A stretch of DNA of 64,000 nt from assembly GCF_900155885.1 (NCBI RefSeq), contig NZ_FTMB01000012.1, forward strand, positions 30,906-94,905. The letters are read 5' to 3'. The translations under genes were made by a program, and so were the position numbers. The stretch's first letter is position 1, and each line of letters opens with the position of its first letter. The notes below the pieces were generated by a model that saw only the letters and a program-made list of their open reading frames with translations, made no database searches and was not told the origin of the DNA. This document shows, piece after piece, positions 57,312 through 64,000 of this stretch. The DNA comes from Rhizobium sp. RU20A. GTDB taxonomy: Bacteria; Pseudomonadota; Alphaproteobacteria; Rhizobiales; Rhizobiaceae.

Positions 57312-58414
57312 TTCTTCTTCCGGCTTTCGGCGAGCGCGCTTGCCGTCCAGATACAATCGGCAATCAGCCGGGCGCTGAGCTCGACGGGAACCGAATGGAT
57401 GACATTGCTCGGCTGCATGGCGATCTCGCCGACGCGCAGCAGATCCTCTGGAGTGACGTCGTGAAGGTGAAGATCGGCAAGGGTGGTCGGCAGGCCGAGG
57501 TCGATACAGAAATCCAGTGCTTCCTCGATCTCTTCCGGCGCGCGGTTTTCCAGCACGAGCAGGCAGATGACGCCGAAGGCGACCTTCTCGCCATGGAAGA
57601 AATGATGCGTCGGCTCTAGCACGGTCAGGGCGTCATGTACGCCATGGGCGGCGGAGACGCCGCAGTTTTCAAAGCCGAGGCCGCTCAAAAGCGTGTTGGC
57701 CTCGATGATGTTCTCGACCGCAGGCGTCAGGCGTCCGCCCTTGGCCGCTTCATAGGCCTTGCGCCCATCGCGCATCAGAACGAGATGGCAGGCACGTGCG
57801 ATCTCTGCGCCGGCGATCGTCGCCGCATAACCATCGCCAATATAGTTGCGGCGTCGCGATTCGAGGTTGGAGCGGGCCTCGTACCAGGTGGAGAGGGCGT
57901 CGCCCATGCCGGCCACGAGAAATCGAACCGGCGCCTTCACGATCAGCGCGCTGTCGACCAGCACGACATCCGGATTGCGCCCACAGCGCACCACCCGGTC
58001 ATAGACGCCGTCTTGCGAATAGATGACGCCGATCGAGCTCGTCGGCGAATCCGTCGAGGCAATGGTCGGCACGGTAACGATTCGCGCCCCGAGTTTGAAG
58101 GCCGTGATCTTAGCCGTATCCAGCGCCTTGCCGCCGCCAACACCGATCACCACGCCCGCCATGACCGCACTGCCTTCCCCGACGCAGCGCTCGACCTCCT
58201 TGTCGGTCGATTCCCCGCCAAAACGCACGAAGCGGCTCGAAACGCCCTGTTTCGACAGGCTCGCCTCCAGCTCCGACCTGAGACTGTCCCAGAAGAAGCC
58301 GTCGATAACGATCAATGCCGACCGCGACAGCGGCTCGACGTACCGCCCGAGATCGGCGATGACGCCCGGTCCCTGCACATAGCGAAGCGGGCCTCCATAG
58401 CCACGTTGTGTCAT
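57302..58414 (-). CDS. gldA: Glycerol dehydrogenase (iron/zinc-type)
   Basis: A 370-residue NAD-dependent alcohol dehydrogenase of the GldA family, oxidising glycerol to dihydroxyacetone. The NAD motif GGGKALDTAK is present, and the metal ligands are the Asp in GDALSTWYEAR and the two His in SAAHGVHDALT and FFHGEKVAFG. PTIASTDSPTSSIGVIY matches GldA closely. The ATG at 58414 follows GGGAGGAG. It is a single gene with no glycerol uptake genes nearby. Confidence 0.9.
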   Translation of the reverse strand: MTQRGYGGPLRYVQGPGVIADLGRYVEPLSRSALIVIDGFFWDSLRSELEASLSKQGVSSRFVRFGGESTDKEVERCVGEGSAVMAGVVIGVGGGKALDTAKITAFKLGARIVTVPTIASTDSPTSSIGVIYSQDGVYDRVVRCGRNPDVVLVDSALIVKAPVRFLVAGMGDALSTWYEARSNLESRRRNYIGDGYAATIAGAEIARACHLVLMRDGRKAYEAAKGGRLTPAVENIIEANTLLSGLGFENCGVSAAHGVHDALTVLEPTHHFFHGEKVAFGVICLLVLENRAPEEIEEALDFCIDLGLPTTLADLHLHDVTPEDLLRVGEIAMQPSNVIHSVPVELSARLIADCIWTASALAESRKKKRG

Positions 58415-58591
58415 GCTGTTCTCCTCCCGATCAAGCCGCCGGCGGCGGGGTATCGGCCCCGCTGGCTTCCGCTCCCGATATATGTCTATAGGGCCCACTT
58501 GTACTCAAGTGGACTTTGAAGCGTCCTCATCGCTTCGCAGACCACTAACTCATATATGAGTTCGATCGGCAAGTGAAATTCAACCGACCGT

Positions 58592-59149
58592 TCAGGCCCC
58601 GTCGATGGCCAAGCCGATCGGGTGCGCCAGAAGGTCGACAGCGATCGCGCCATATGGCTCGTAGGAGGCAACAATGCGCTGATCTGCCTCTGCCGTGGCG
58701 AGATCGCGAAAGAAGCCGCGGGCGGCTTCGTGAGCATGCGTGTGTGCGCCAAGACCCGCATGGTGAATGACCGCATCCAGTTCATCCAGCCGATCTGCGA
58801 TGGCGCCGGCGTAGCGGACGGGGAAGATGCCGCCGGGGACCGTCAGCAAGGCAAGGATCTCGAGCGGCTCTTCCGGCAGGCTTTCCCATATGCCGGCCCG
58901 TTCGGCGGGAGAGGGTTGTTTCCAGGCGGGATCGGTGACCCGTGCCTCGAGGAAGGGAAGGGTCTCGATTTCGGCAAGATCGCACGACGGCTTGAAGGAT
59001 ACCGTCCGCCGGACATAGGCATAGTCCAACGGCGCTCCGATCATCTCGGCGACAAGACCACGCCAGAGACGAAAATGTCTCTCCTTGCCGCTCATCCAGA
59101 CGGGTGCGGACAACATATCGATCCAAGGGTGAACGCGATTTTCTTGCAA
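58592..59149 (-). CDS. Hypothetical protein adjacent to IS element
   Basis: A 185-residue soluble protein without a recognised domain. Distinct words are HFRLWRGLVAEMIGAPLDYAYVRR and HHAGLGAHTHAHEAARGF, the latter His-rich. The frame opens at a TTG (59149) preceded by AGGGGGACGG; the first ATG is at 59116. The N-terminus is therefore uncertain, and the gene could be a remnant shortened before or during the IS insertion that lies 150 bases upstream. Function is unknown. Confidence 0.45.
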   Translation of the reverse strand: MQENRVHPWIDMLSAPVWMSGKERHFRLWRGLVAEMIGAPLDYAYVRRTVSFKPSCDLAEIETLPFLEARVTDPAWKQPSPAERAGIWESLPEEPLEILALLTVPGGIFPVRYAGAIADRLDELDAVIHHAGLGAHTHAHEAARGFFRDLATAEADQRIVASYEPYGAIAVDLLAHPIGLAIDGA

Positions 59150-59299
59150 CGATCCCGTCCCCCTTGAAGATGCCGACCCATGATCGGCTCAGGGAAGCAT
59201 GCCCTGCCTTGAAGGAGCTTTCCAGGCCGTTCCCAAATCCGACCGCAATTGGCCACCACACGTCGGTGTGGCTGCAAGGCATACCGACCTCGACCACTC

Positions 59300-60445
59300 T
59301 GTCCGACCTGAGAGATAGGTGACAGGTCGTACCGGAGACATGGGTTACACTTTTCGGCTTTGGTCCGGGAGGTGGAGATGCCGTGGAGAGAGACTTCGGT
59401 TATGGAAGAGCGTCTTCGATTTGTCGCCCGGCTTCTGGATGGCGAAGGGATGAGCGAGGTTTGCCGGGATTTCGGCATATCGCGCAAGACCGGCTACAAG
59501 ATCTTCAACCGCTACAAGGATGACGGGGTGGAAGCGCTGACGGATCGCTCGCGGCGACCGGTGCGTTATGCCAACCAGTTGCCGGATGCGGTGGAAGCGA
59601 TGATCGTCCGCTGCCGGCAGGAGAAGCCGCACTGGGGTGCCCGCAAGATCAGGGAACTGTTGATCAGGCGGCTTGCTGGCGACGTGCGGATACCGGCCAA
59701 AAGCACGGTGCATGCGGTTCTCGACCGATACGGCCTTGTGAGCCATGCCCGCAATAGGAACAGGGCGAACAAGGCCGAGGGCACGCCGCTGTGCATGGCG
59801 TTGGCTCCCAACGATCTCTGGTGTGCCGACTTCAAGGGCGAATTCAAGCTCGGTGACGCCAGATACTGTTACCCGCTGACGGTCACCGACCAAGCGTCAC
59901 GCTTCCTTTTGTGCTGCGAAGCCTTCGAATCAACGCGCGAGCAGGGGGTGATCGAGGCCTTCAGGCGATTGTTCGTCGAGCGCGGCCTTCCACGCGCCAT
60001 CCGCTCCGACAATGGCCTGCCCTTTGCCAGCCCCAATGGGCTCTACACCCTGTCCAAACTGTCGGTCTATTGGCTCAGACTCGGTATCGCGCTGGAACGG
60101 ATCAAGCCGGGACACCCTCAGCAGAATGGCCGCCACGAGCGCATGCACCTGACGCTGAAGAAGGAAGCCACCCGGCCACCGGGACGCAACATGCTGCAGC
60201 AACAGGCACGCTTCGATGCGTTCATCAACGAATTCAACACCGAACGGCCGCATGAAGCCTTGGCGATGAAGGTGCCGAACGACGTCTACACGCCATCGCC
60301 GCGTCGGTATGACGGGCTGCCCGAGATCGAATACCCGTTCCATGATCGCGACGCCCTTGTCACCAAACCATCGACAACCCGTTCGGCACGAGGTTGTCAC
60401 CCATGTCTTAGGTACGAAGTGTCACCTATGTATCCGGTATGGACA
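59300..60445 (+). mobile_element. IS481-family insertion sequence, internally deleted
   Basis: An 1146-base element bounded by about 50-base imperfect terminal inverted repeats: both ends begin TGTCC, both share ATAGGTGACA, TCGTACC and AGACATGGGT at matching places (59300-59350 and 60393-60445). The ends are flanked by CTC on each side, which may be a 3-base target duplication. The transposase is frameshifted near its end, so the element is probably immobile. It lies 9 bases from the 3' end of the tRNA-Arg gene. Confidence 0.85.
59378..60411 (+). pseudogene. IS481-family transposase, C-terminal deletion
   Basis: The protein reads normally from MPWRETSVMEERLRFVARL through an N-terminal helix-turn-helix (SRKTGYKIFNRY) and the integrase core with the DDE residues in WCADFKGEF, RSDNGLPFAS and NGRHERMHL, to YPFHDRDALVT (about 60360). 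Beyond this, the expected last ~70 residues are missing and the frame shifts; the family terminal words IDNPFGTRLSPMS, ending at TAG 60409-60411, are still legible in another frame. A deletion of roughly 200 bases is inferred. In the starting frame translation would continue out of the IS to 61021. Confidence 0.8.
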
Positions 60446-60454
60446 CTCGGAAAA

Positions 60455-60758
60455 TGGTGTCCACGAGAGGATTCGAACCTCCGACCCCAGGATTCATCCC
60501 ACTTCGGCTTTCGCCGCCGCCGCGTCGTCCGTGACGATGCGTTCGTGGTCTGGACTGTCCCTTGGCCATGGACCGAAGTCGTTAGGCCCTGCCCGTCCAG
60601 TCTCTACACCTTCGCCGCCGGTGTGGCGGCGCTTGGCTCGGGATTGGCATGCCGTGAGGCGAAGCGTTCCCCGACTTTGAGCAGATCGATTGTGCCGTTT
60701 CCCTGCACAACCCCCAATTTTAGGAATCCTGTGCTCTATCCTGCTGAGCTACGTGGAC
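60455..60758 (-). tRNA. tRNA-Arg(CCT) split by a group I intron
   Basis: The 5' exon (60758-60722) reads acceptor GTCCACG, D-arm GCTC-AGCAGGATA-GAGC and anticodon stem CAGGA plus TTCCT. The 3' exon (60494-60455) reads AATCCTG, GGGTC, the T-arm GGAGG-TTCGAAT-CCTCT and CGTGGAC-A-CCA, all pairing correctly. Joined they make a perfect 77-base cloverleaf with anticodon CCT, decoding AGG. CCA is encoded. A TTGATC-N17-TATGGA promoter precedes it. The same tRNA is known to be intron-split in Agrobacterium. Confidence 0.96.
60495..60721 (-). ncRNA. Group I intron (IC3-like) in the anticodon loop of tRNA-Arg
   Basis: The 227-base insertion sits after the third anticodon base (U36) and ends in G (60495), as group I introns do. 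P1 forms by pairing the 5' exon AUUCCU with GGGGGU inside the intron. The core words are Q (AATCCCGAGCCAAG, 60645-60632), R (GGTGTAGAGACTGGACGGG, 60610-60592) and S (GGGACAGTCCAG, 60561-60550). P7 forms from CTGGAC and GTCCAG. It encodes no endonuclease. These match the intron type found in cyanobacterial tRNA-Leu and in Agrobacterium tRNA-Arg, so self-splicing is expected. Confidence 0.92.
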
Positions 60759-60767
60759 AACGACCTC

Positions 60768-60796
60768 TCCATAAATCAGATGGGCGGGGGGATCAA
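60768..60796 (-). promoter_or_regulatory. Promoter of the tRNA-Arg gene
   Basis: On the minus strand TTGATC (60796-60791), a 17-base spacer and TATGGA (60773-60768) form a housekeeping-type promoter whose start would be a few bases before the tRNA. Confidence 0.65.
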
Positions 60797-60951
60797 CGGG
60801 CGATCGGGTGCTTGGTCGGCGCGCACACCAATTTCCTGTCGTCCGGCGCGCGTGGGGGCTGGCCGCCGGGGCGCGGGCGGGCTATCAACGGCGCGGTTCG
60901 CGCCAGGCTTTTGCAACTGTCGGCGCGCCAGGTTCGGAATGCGGGGAAACC

Positions 60952-61848
60952 ATGCGGATCGGGATCGACTGGGGCGGCACGAAGATCGAGGTCATTGCGC
61001 TTGGAGATGACGGCGTCGTGATGGCGCGCCACCGTGTGCCGACGCCGAAGACCGGCTACGAGGATTGCATCCTTGCGGTGCGCGATCTCGTGGCTGAGGC
61101 CGAGCGAACCGCCGACGCGACGGGAACGGTGGGTGTCGGCATTCCCGGCAGTCCCAATCCGCGCACTGGGCTGGTGCGCAATTCCAACGCTGTGCTCATC
61201 AACGGCAAGCCGCTCGGACGCGATCTCGAGGCGGCGCTCGGCCGTCCCGTGCGCATCGCCAACGATGCCAATTGCCTTGCTGTCTCCGAAGCCGTGGACG
61301 GGGCGGGGCGTGATGCGCGCGTCGTCTTCGGCATCATCATCGGCACGGGCCACGGCGGCGGCATCGCGATCGAGCGCAAGGTGCATGCCGGCTTTCAGGG
61401 CATCGCCGCCGAAATCGGCCATTATCCGCTGCCGTGGATGCGGCCGGAGGAGTTTCCGGGGCATCGCTGCTGGTGCGGCAAGCACGGCTGTCTCGACATG
61501 TATGCCTGCGGGACGGGGCTTGAACTGGATTACCTGACGGCAACAGGCACGGAAAAGCGCGGTGCCGACATCATCGCCGACATGCGGGCGGGCGAGGTTG
61601 CGGCCGTCGCCGCTTTCGACCGCTTCGTGGACCGACTGGCACGCAGCCTTGCGCTGTTGACCAACATCGTTGATCCCGATGTCTTCGTGCTGGGCGGCGG
61701 TCTTTCGAATGTGGATGAGGTCTATGATTCTCTTCCGGGGCGGATCACCGGCTATCTTTTTGGTGACAGCTTTGCCACACCGATCCGCAAGGCCATGCAT
61801 GGCGACAGTTCGGGCGTGCGCGGCGCCGCATGGTTGTGGCAGGATTGA
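60952..61848 (+). CDS. mak: Manno(fructo)kinase, ROK family
   Basis: A 298-residue sugar kinase. ATP-binding DWGGTK is at 6-11, the catalytic Asp105 is in NDANCLAVSEAVDGA, and the structural zinc site uses His157, Cys173, Cys175 and Cys180 (HRCWCGKHGC). The usual Glu after the last Cys is Asp here. NDANCLAVSEAVDGA, NIVDPDVFVLGGGLSNVD and HGDSSGVRGAAWLW match E. coli Mak very closely, so fructose and mannose are the likely substrates. ATG 60952 is preferred to frame starts further upstream. It begins the mak-UPF0303-pmi group. Confidence 0.9.
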   Translation: MRIGIDWGGTKIEVIALGDDGVVMARHRVPTPKTGYEDCILAVRDLVAEAERTADATGTVGVGIPGSPNPRTGLVRNSNAVLINGKPLGRDLEAALGRPVRIANDANCLAVSEAVDGAGRDARVVFGIIIGTGHGGGIAIERKVHAGFQGIAAEIGHYPLPWMRPEEFPGHRCWCGKHGCLDMYACGTGLELDYLTATGTEKRGADIIADMRAGEVAAVAAFDRFVDRLARSLALLTNIVDPDVFVLGGGLSNVDEVYDSLPGRITGYLFGDSFATPIRKAMHGDSSGVRGAAWLWQD

Positions 61849-61896
61849 CAACGGGTAACTATCAAGGCCCGCCGCGCGGGTCCAGGGGAGGCAGAC

Positions 61897-62388
61897 ATGG
61901 CGATGGATGAGGATCTTTCAAAAATTTCCGAGCAGGAAGCGACGCTGGTGTTCGACAGCTTCGATGCGCATGTCGCCTTTGCGCTTGGCACCGCGGCGCG
62001 CGACCTTGCAATCGAACGCCAGCTCGGTATCGTCGTGGATGTGACGCTGTTTTCGATGCCGCTCTTTTATGCCGCACTTCCCGGTTCCCTGCCTGACAAT
62101 GCCAATTGGGTGCGCCGCAAGCGCAACACGGTCTTCCGCTTCCTGCGCTCCAGCTATGCAACAGGTCTGATGCTGGCCAAGCAGCAGGTGACGCTTGCCG
62201 GCAAGTTCGGCCTGGCGGAGGCTGACTACGCGGCCCATGGCGGCAGTTTCCCGATCGTCGTGAAGGGAGCCGGCTGCATTGGGGCGCTCACCGTTTCCGG
62301 TCTGCCGCAGCGTGAGGATCACCAGCTTGCGGTCGAGGCCCTCTCGCGGTTGCTCGACAAGGATTTCGCCAGCCTTCGGCTGGCGTGA
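61897..62388 (+). CDS. UPF0303 family protein (heme-degrading-domain-like fold)
   Basis: A 163-residue cytoplasmic protein of the UPF0303/YBR137W family, related to the HbpS/GlcG fold (FDSFDAHVAFALGTAARDLA, VVKGAGCIGALTVSGLPQREDH). No biochemical role is established. ATG 61897 follows GGGGAGGC; the second Met (61903) is possible. It lies 48 bases after mak and 115 before pmi on the same strand, so it may share their operon. Confidence 0.88.
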   Translation: MAMDEDLSKISEQEATLVFDSFDAHVAFALGTAARDLAIERQLGIVVDVTLFSMPLFYAALPGSLPDNANWVRRKRNTVFRFLRSSYATGLMLAKQQVTLAGKFGLAEADYAAHGGSFPIVVKGAGCIGALTVSGLPQREDHQLAVEALSRLLDKDFASLRLA

Positions 62389-62503
62389 GGTTTTTCAGAT
62401 GCCGGAGCGGCCTGTCCGTGCCCGGCCTTTTCCGTCCAAAGGACGCTGGATCGACCTGTCCGGGTCCCTTGGAATGAAGATTATTTTCGTTGGAGATATT
62501 TTC

Positions 62504-63688
62504 ATGACGACAGTAACGGCTCTTCAGGCTGTTTCAGAACGCCTGACCACCTGGCTTTTCGAAGCGGCGCTGCCGCTTTGGCGCGAACGCGGCTTTACCG
62601 GACCAGAGACCGGCTTTGTCGAGACCATCGACATGAAGGGGCAGCCGACCGACGCCCATCACCGCGCCCGGGTGCAGCCGCGTCAGGTCTATTGCTTCGC
62701 CGAGGCCGGCCATCGCGGCTGGACGGGCGACTGGCGCAGCGCGGCGGAGCAGGGGCTGGAGGGCTTCGACCGGGTCTTCGCACGGCCGGACGGTCTCTTC
62801 GGCGCATTGGCGGATGCGAAGGGCACTCTGATCGACGATCGCTTCGATCTTTACAATCACGCCTTTGCCTTCCTTGCCTTCTCGCATCTTGCCGATGCAC
62901 TTCCGCACCGGCGTGACGAGATGGCCGAGCGCAGCCGCATGCTTCTCTCGCATATCGAGGCCCGCTGCCGCCATCCGGAGGCGGGCTTCCACGAGGATAA
63001 CCCGCCGCGCTTTCCGCTCGGATCCAATCCGCACATGCATCTCTTCGAGGCGGCCCTCTCCAGCGAGGCGACCGAGGGGTTCGATAAGGTGACCTGGGCG
63101 AACCTCACCGACGAGATCGCCGATCTCTGCCTCACCCGCTTCATCGATGCCGAAAGCGGTGCCCTTCGTGAGTTCTTCGACGCCGATTGGGCCCCGTTCG
63201 AGGGGGAAAAGGGTCGTGTGGTCGAGCCTGGCCATCAGTTCGAATGGGCCTGGCTGCTGACCCGGTACGGGGAGCGACGAGGGCGCGCCGATGCGATCGC
63301 CGCTGCCCGCCGCCTGTTCGACATCGCGGTCGGCCACGGCGTGTGCCCGCAGCGCGATGTCGCCATCATGACGCTGGACGATCGCTTCGCCGTCATCGAC
63401 CCGATCGCGCGCCTGTGGCCGCAGACCGAATGGCTGAAGGCCGCGATCCGCTTTGCTTCCATGGCGCAAGGGGAGGAGCGGGCCCATTATCTTGCATCGG
63501 CCGAACGCGCCGCCGCGGCGCTCGACCGTTTCCTCGCAACCCCGATTTCCGGCCTCTGGTTCGACAAGATGCGCCCCGACGGCAGTTTCGTCGATGAAGC
63601 CGCTCCGGCCAGCACGTTCTACCATATCGTCTGCTGCATTTTCGAACTTCGGGACTGCCTGGAGCGGATGGAAAAGGACCCGGCGTAA
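62504..63688 (+). CDS. pmi: Mannose-6-phosphate isomerase, AGE family
   Basis: A 394-residue enzyme of the N-acylglucosamine 2-epimerase fold (alpha/alpha barrel). Family words are DRFDLYNHAFAFLAFSHLADAL, NPHMHLFEAAL and EPGHQFEWAWLLTRYG, each contributing a His to the active site. The Sinorhizobium meliloti Pmi protein, a mannose-6-phosphate isomerase of this family, is the best-known relative. With mak upstream, mannose can be phosphorylated and turned into fructose 6-phosphate. ATG 62504 follows TGGAGAT. Confidence 0.85.
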   Translation: MTTVTALQAVSERLTTWLFEAALPLWRERGFTGPETGFVETIDMKGQPTDAHHRARVQPRQVYCFAEAGHRGWTGDWRSAAEQGLEGFDRVFARPDGLFGALADAKGTLIDDRFDLYNHAFAFLAFSHLADALPHRRDEMAERSRMLLSHIEARCRHPEAGFHEDNPPRFPLGSNPHMHLFEAALSSEATEGFDKVTWANLTDEIADLCLTRFIDAESGALREFFDADWAPFEGEKGRVVEPGHQFEWAWLLTRYGERRGRADAIAAARRLFDIAVGHGVCPQRDVAIMTLDDRFAVIDPIARLWPQTEWLKAAIRFASMAQGEERAHYLASAERAAAALDRFLATPISGLWFDKMRPDGSFVDEAAPASTFYHIVCCIFELRDCLERMEKDPA

Positions 63689-63720
63689 GAGATCGCACCG
63701 CATTGTCGCACGTGATCGGG

Positions 63721-63744
63721 AGGCCGGACCATCGCGTCCGGCCT
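63721..63744 (+). terminator. Terminator hairpin after pmi
   Basis: AGGCCGGAC (63721-63729) pairs with GTCCGGCCT (63736-63744) around CATCGC, 33 bases beyond the pmi stop, followed by TCT. Confidence 0.75.
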
Positions 63745-64000
63745 TCTGCCGTTCGGGATGTGGCGGCTTACAGGGTGCCCGCACTGACAGACGGCGCAGA
63801 GCCCGAGCGGGAAAAGCCGGTCTTTTGCGCAATCCGCAGCGCGCCGATGGATTTTGTTAGAATTACATCAATATAATCAACCACTTCCAATTTTCTGTCA
63901 TTTTCCTGAGATGTTTGCGTTGACAGGTTGGGGTGGGGTGAGTAGAAACCGCCTCACAGAACGAGGGCGGCGGCGCTGCTAGCGACGGACTTCTTCGTTT
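63745..64000. other. Upstream region of a probable rRNA operon
   Basis: The AT-rich stretch near 63855-63905 (probable UP element), the strong promoter at 63920 and the GC-rich leader with CCGCC...GGCGG pairing and GCTAGCGACGGACTTC to the window edge resemble the 5' region of rhizobial rrn operons. No coding sequence is visible. The 16S gene itself would lie outside the window. Confidence 0.5.
63920..63948 (+). promoter_or_regulatory. Strong housekeeping promoter at the window edge (probable rrn)
   Basis: TTGACA (63920-63925), a spacer of exactly 17 bases and TAGAAA (63943-63948). Downstream text resembles the leader before 16S rRNA in Rhizobiaceae. No gene follows within the window. Confidence 0.6.

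Noticed and set aside
58782..59297. A second minus-strand frame (171 codons) between gldA and the IS
   Set aside because: Overlaps the 58592 gene in another frame; its start coincides with the IS edge and the composition is weak, so a remnant cannot be excluded but is not supported.
59360..61021. A single 553-codon transposase frame extending beyond the IS
   Set aside because: The part after 60445 lies outside the IS inverted repeat and crosses the tRNA-Arg gene and its intron, so it is read-through caused by a deletion in the element.

Overview
The window is about 64 kb of GC-rich chromosome from an alphaproteobacterium, almost certainly of the family Rhizobiaceae. The evidence is a gene set typical of that group: the cyclic beta-1,2-glucan genes ndvA and ndvB, an RpoH2-type sigma factor behind an ECF-type promoter, CarD, PhaR with phbAB, a SAM-II riboswitch before an acetyl-type metA, and a tRNA-Arg(CCT) gene split by a group I intron, a structure known from Agrobacterium. 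The genus (Rhizobium, Shinella, Ensifer or Agrobacterium-like) cannot be fixed from the sequence alone.

Layout. 0.3-6.4 kb: an ABC-F ATPase, thiamine pyrophosphokinase, and the divergent thiBPQ thiamine importer behind a TPP riboswitch. 6.4-7.9 kb: four small stress-type proteins, two with candidate general-stress (EcfG/RpoE2-type) promoters. 8.3-14.5 kb: an M48-LysM lipoprotein protease, a MoxR ATPase, SAM-II riboswitch plus metA, a GNAT enzyme, a VWA protein and aldose epimerase. 14.6-21.1 kb (minus strand): rpoH2, carD, fdxA, an S4 RNA-binding protein and a SUV3/MgpS-like helicase. 21.1-21.7 kb: a gene-free stretch with a 78-bp direct repeat, a dense cluster of GANTC (CcrM) sites and a triple Pho-box-like array. 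21.7-24.6 kb: phbB, phbA and divergent phaR (polyhydroxybutyrate). 24.6-31.6 kb: a membrane protein, rpmF, GST, mtgA, ispA, ispG, and an MFS/DeoR pair. 31.7-36 kb: pyruvate carboxylase and a LuxR-type solo regulator.

36.3-51.8 kb holds the cyclic glucan locus: ndvA (exporter), then katG/oxyR, then opgC (probable glucan succinylation) and the giant ndvB (2830 aa synthase). 52-58.4 kb: a LysR regulator divergent from an ALDH7-type aldehyde dehydrogenase, a P450-acyltransferase pair and glycerol dehydrogenase. 58.6-60.8 kb: an orphan gene, a decayed IS481-family element with terminal inverted repeats and a deleted transposase C-terminus, and, nine bases beyond it, tRNA-Arg(CCT) interrupted in its anticodon loop by a 227-nt group IC3-like intron. 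61-63.7 kb: mak, a UPF0303 gene and pmi (fructose/mannose phosphate entry). The right edge carries a strong promoter and leader that look like the start of a ribosomal RNA operon lying just outside the window.

The most striking items are the intron-split tRNA with its neighbouring broken IS, the GANTC/Pho intergenic region, the clustered candidate stress promoters, and the three RNA-based controls (TPP, SAM-II, group I intron). No CRISPR array, prophage or obvious new defence system is visible.
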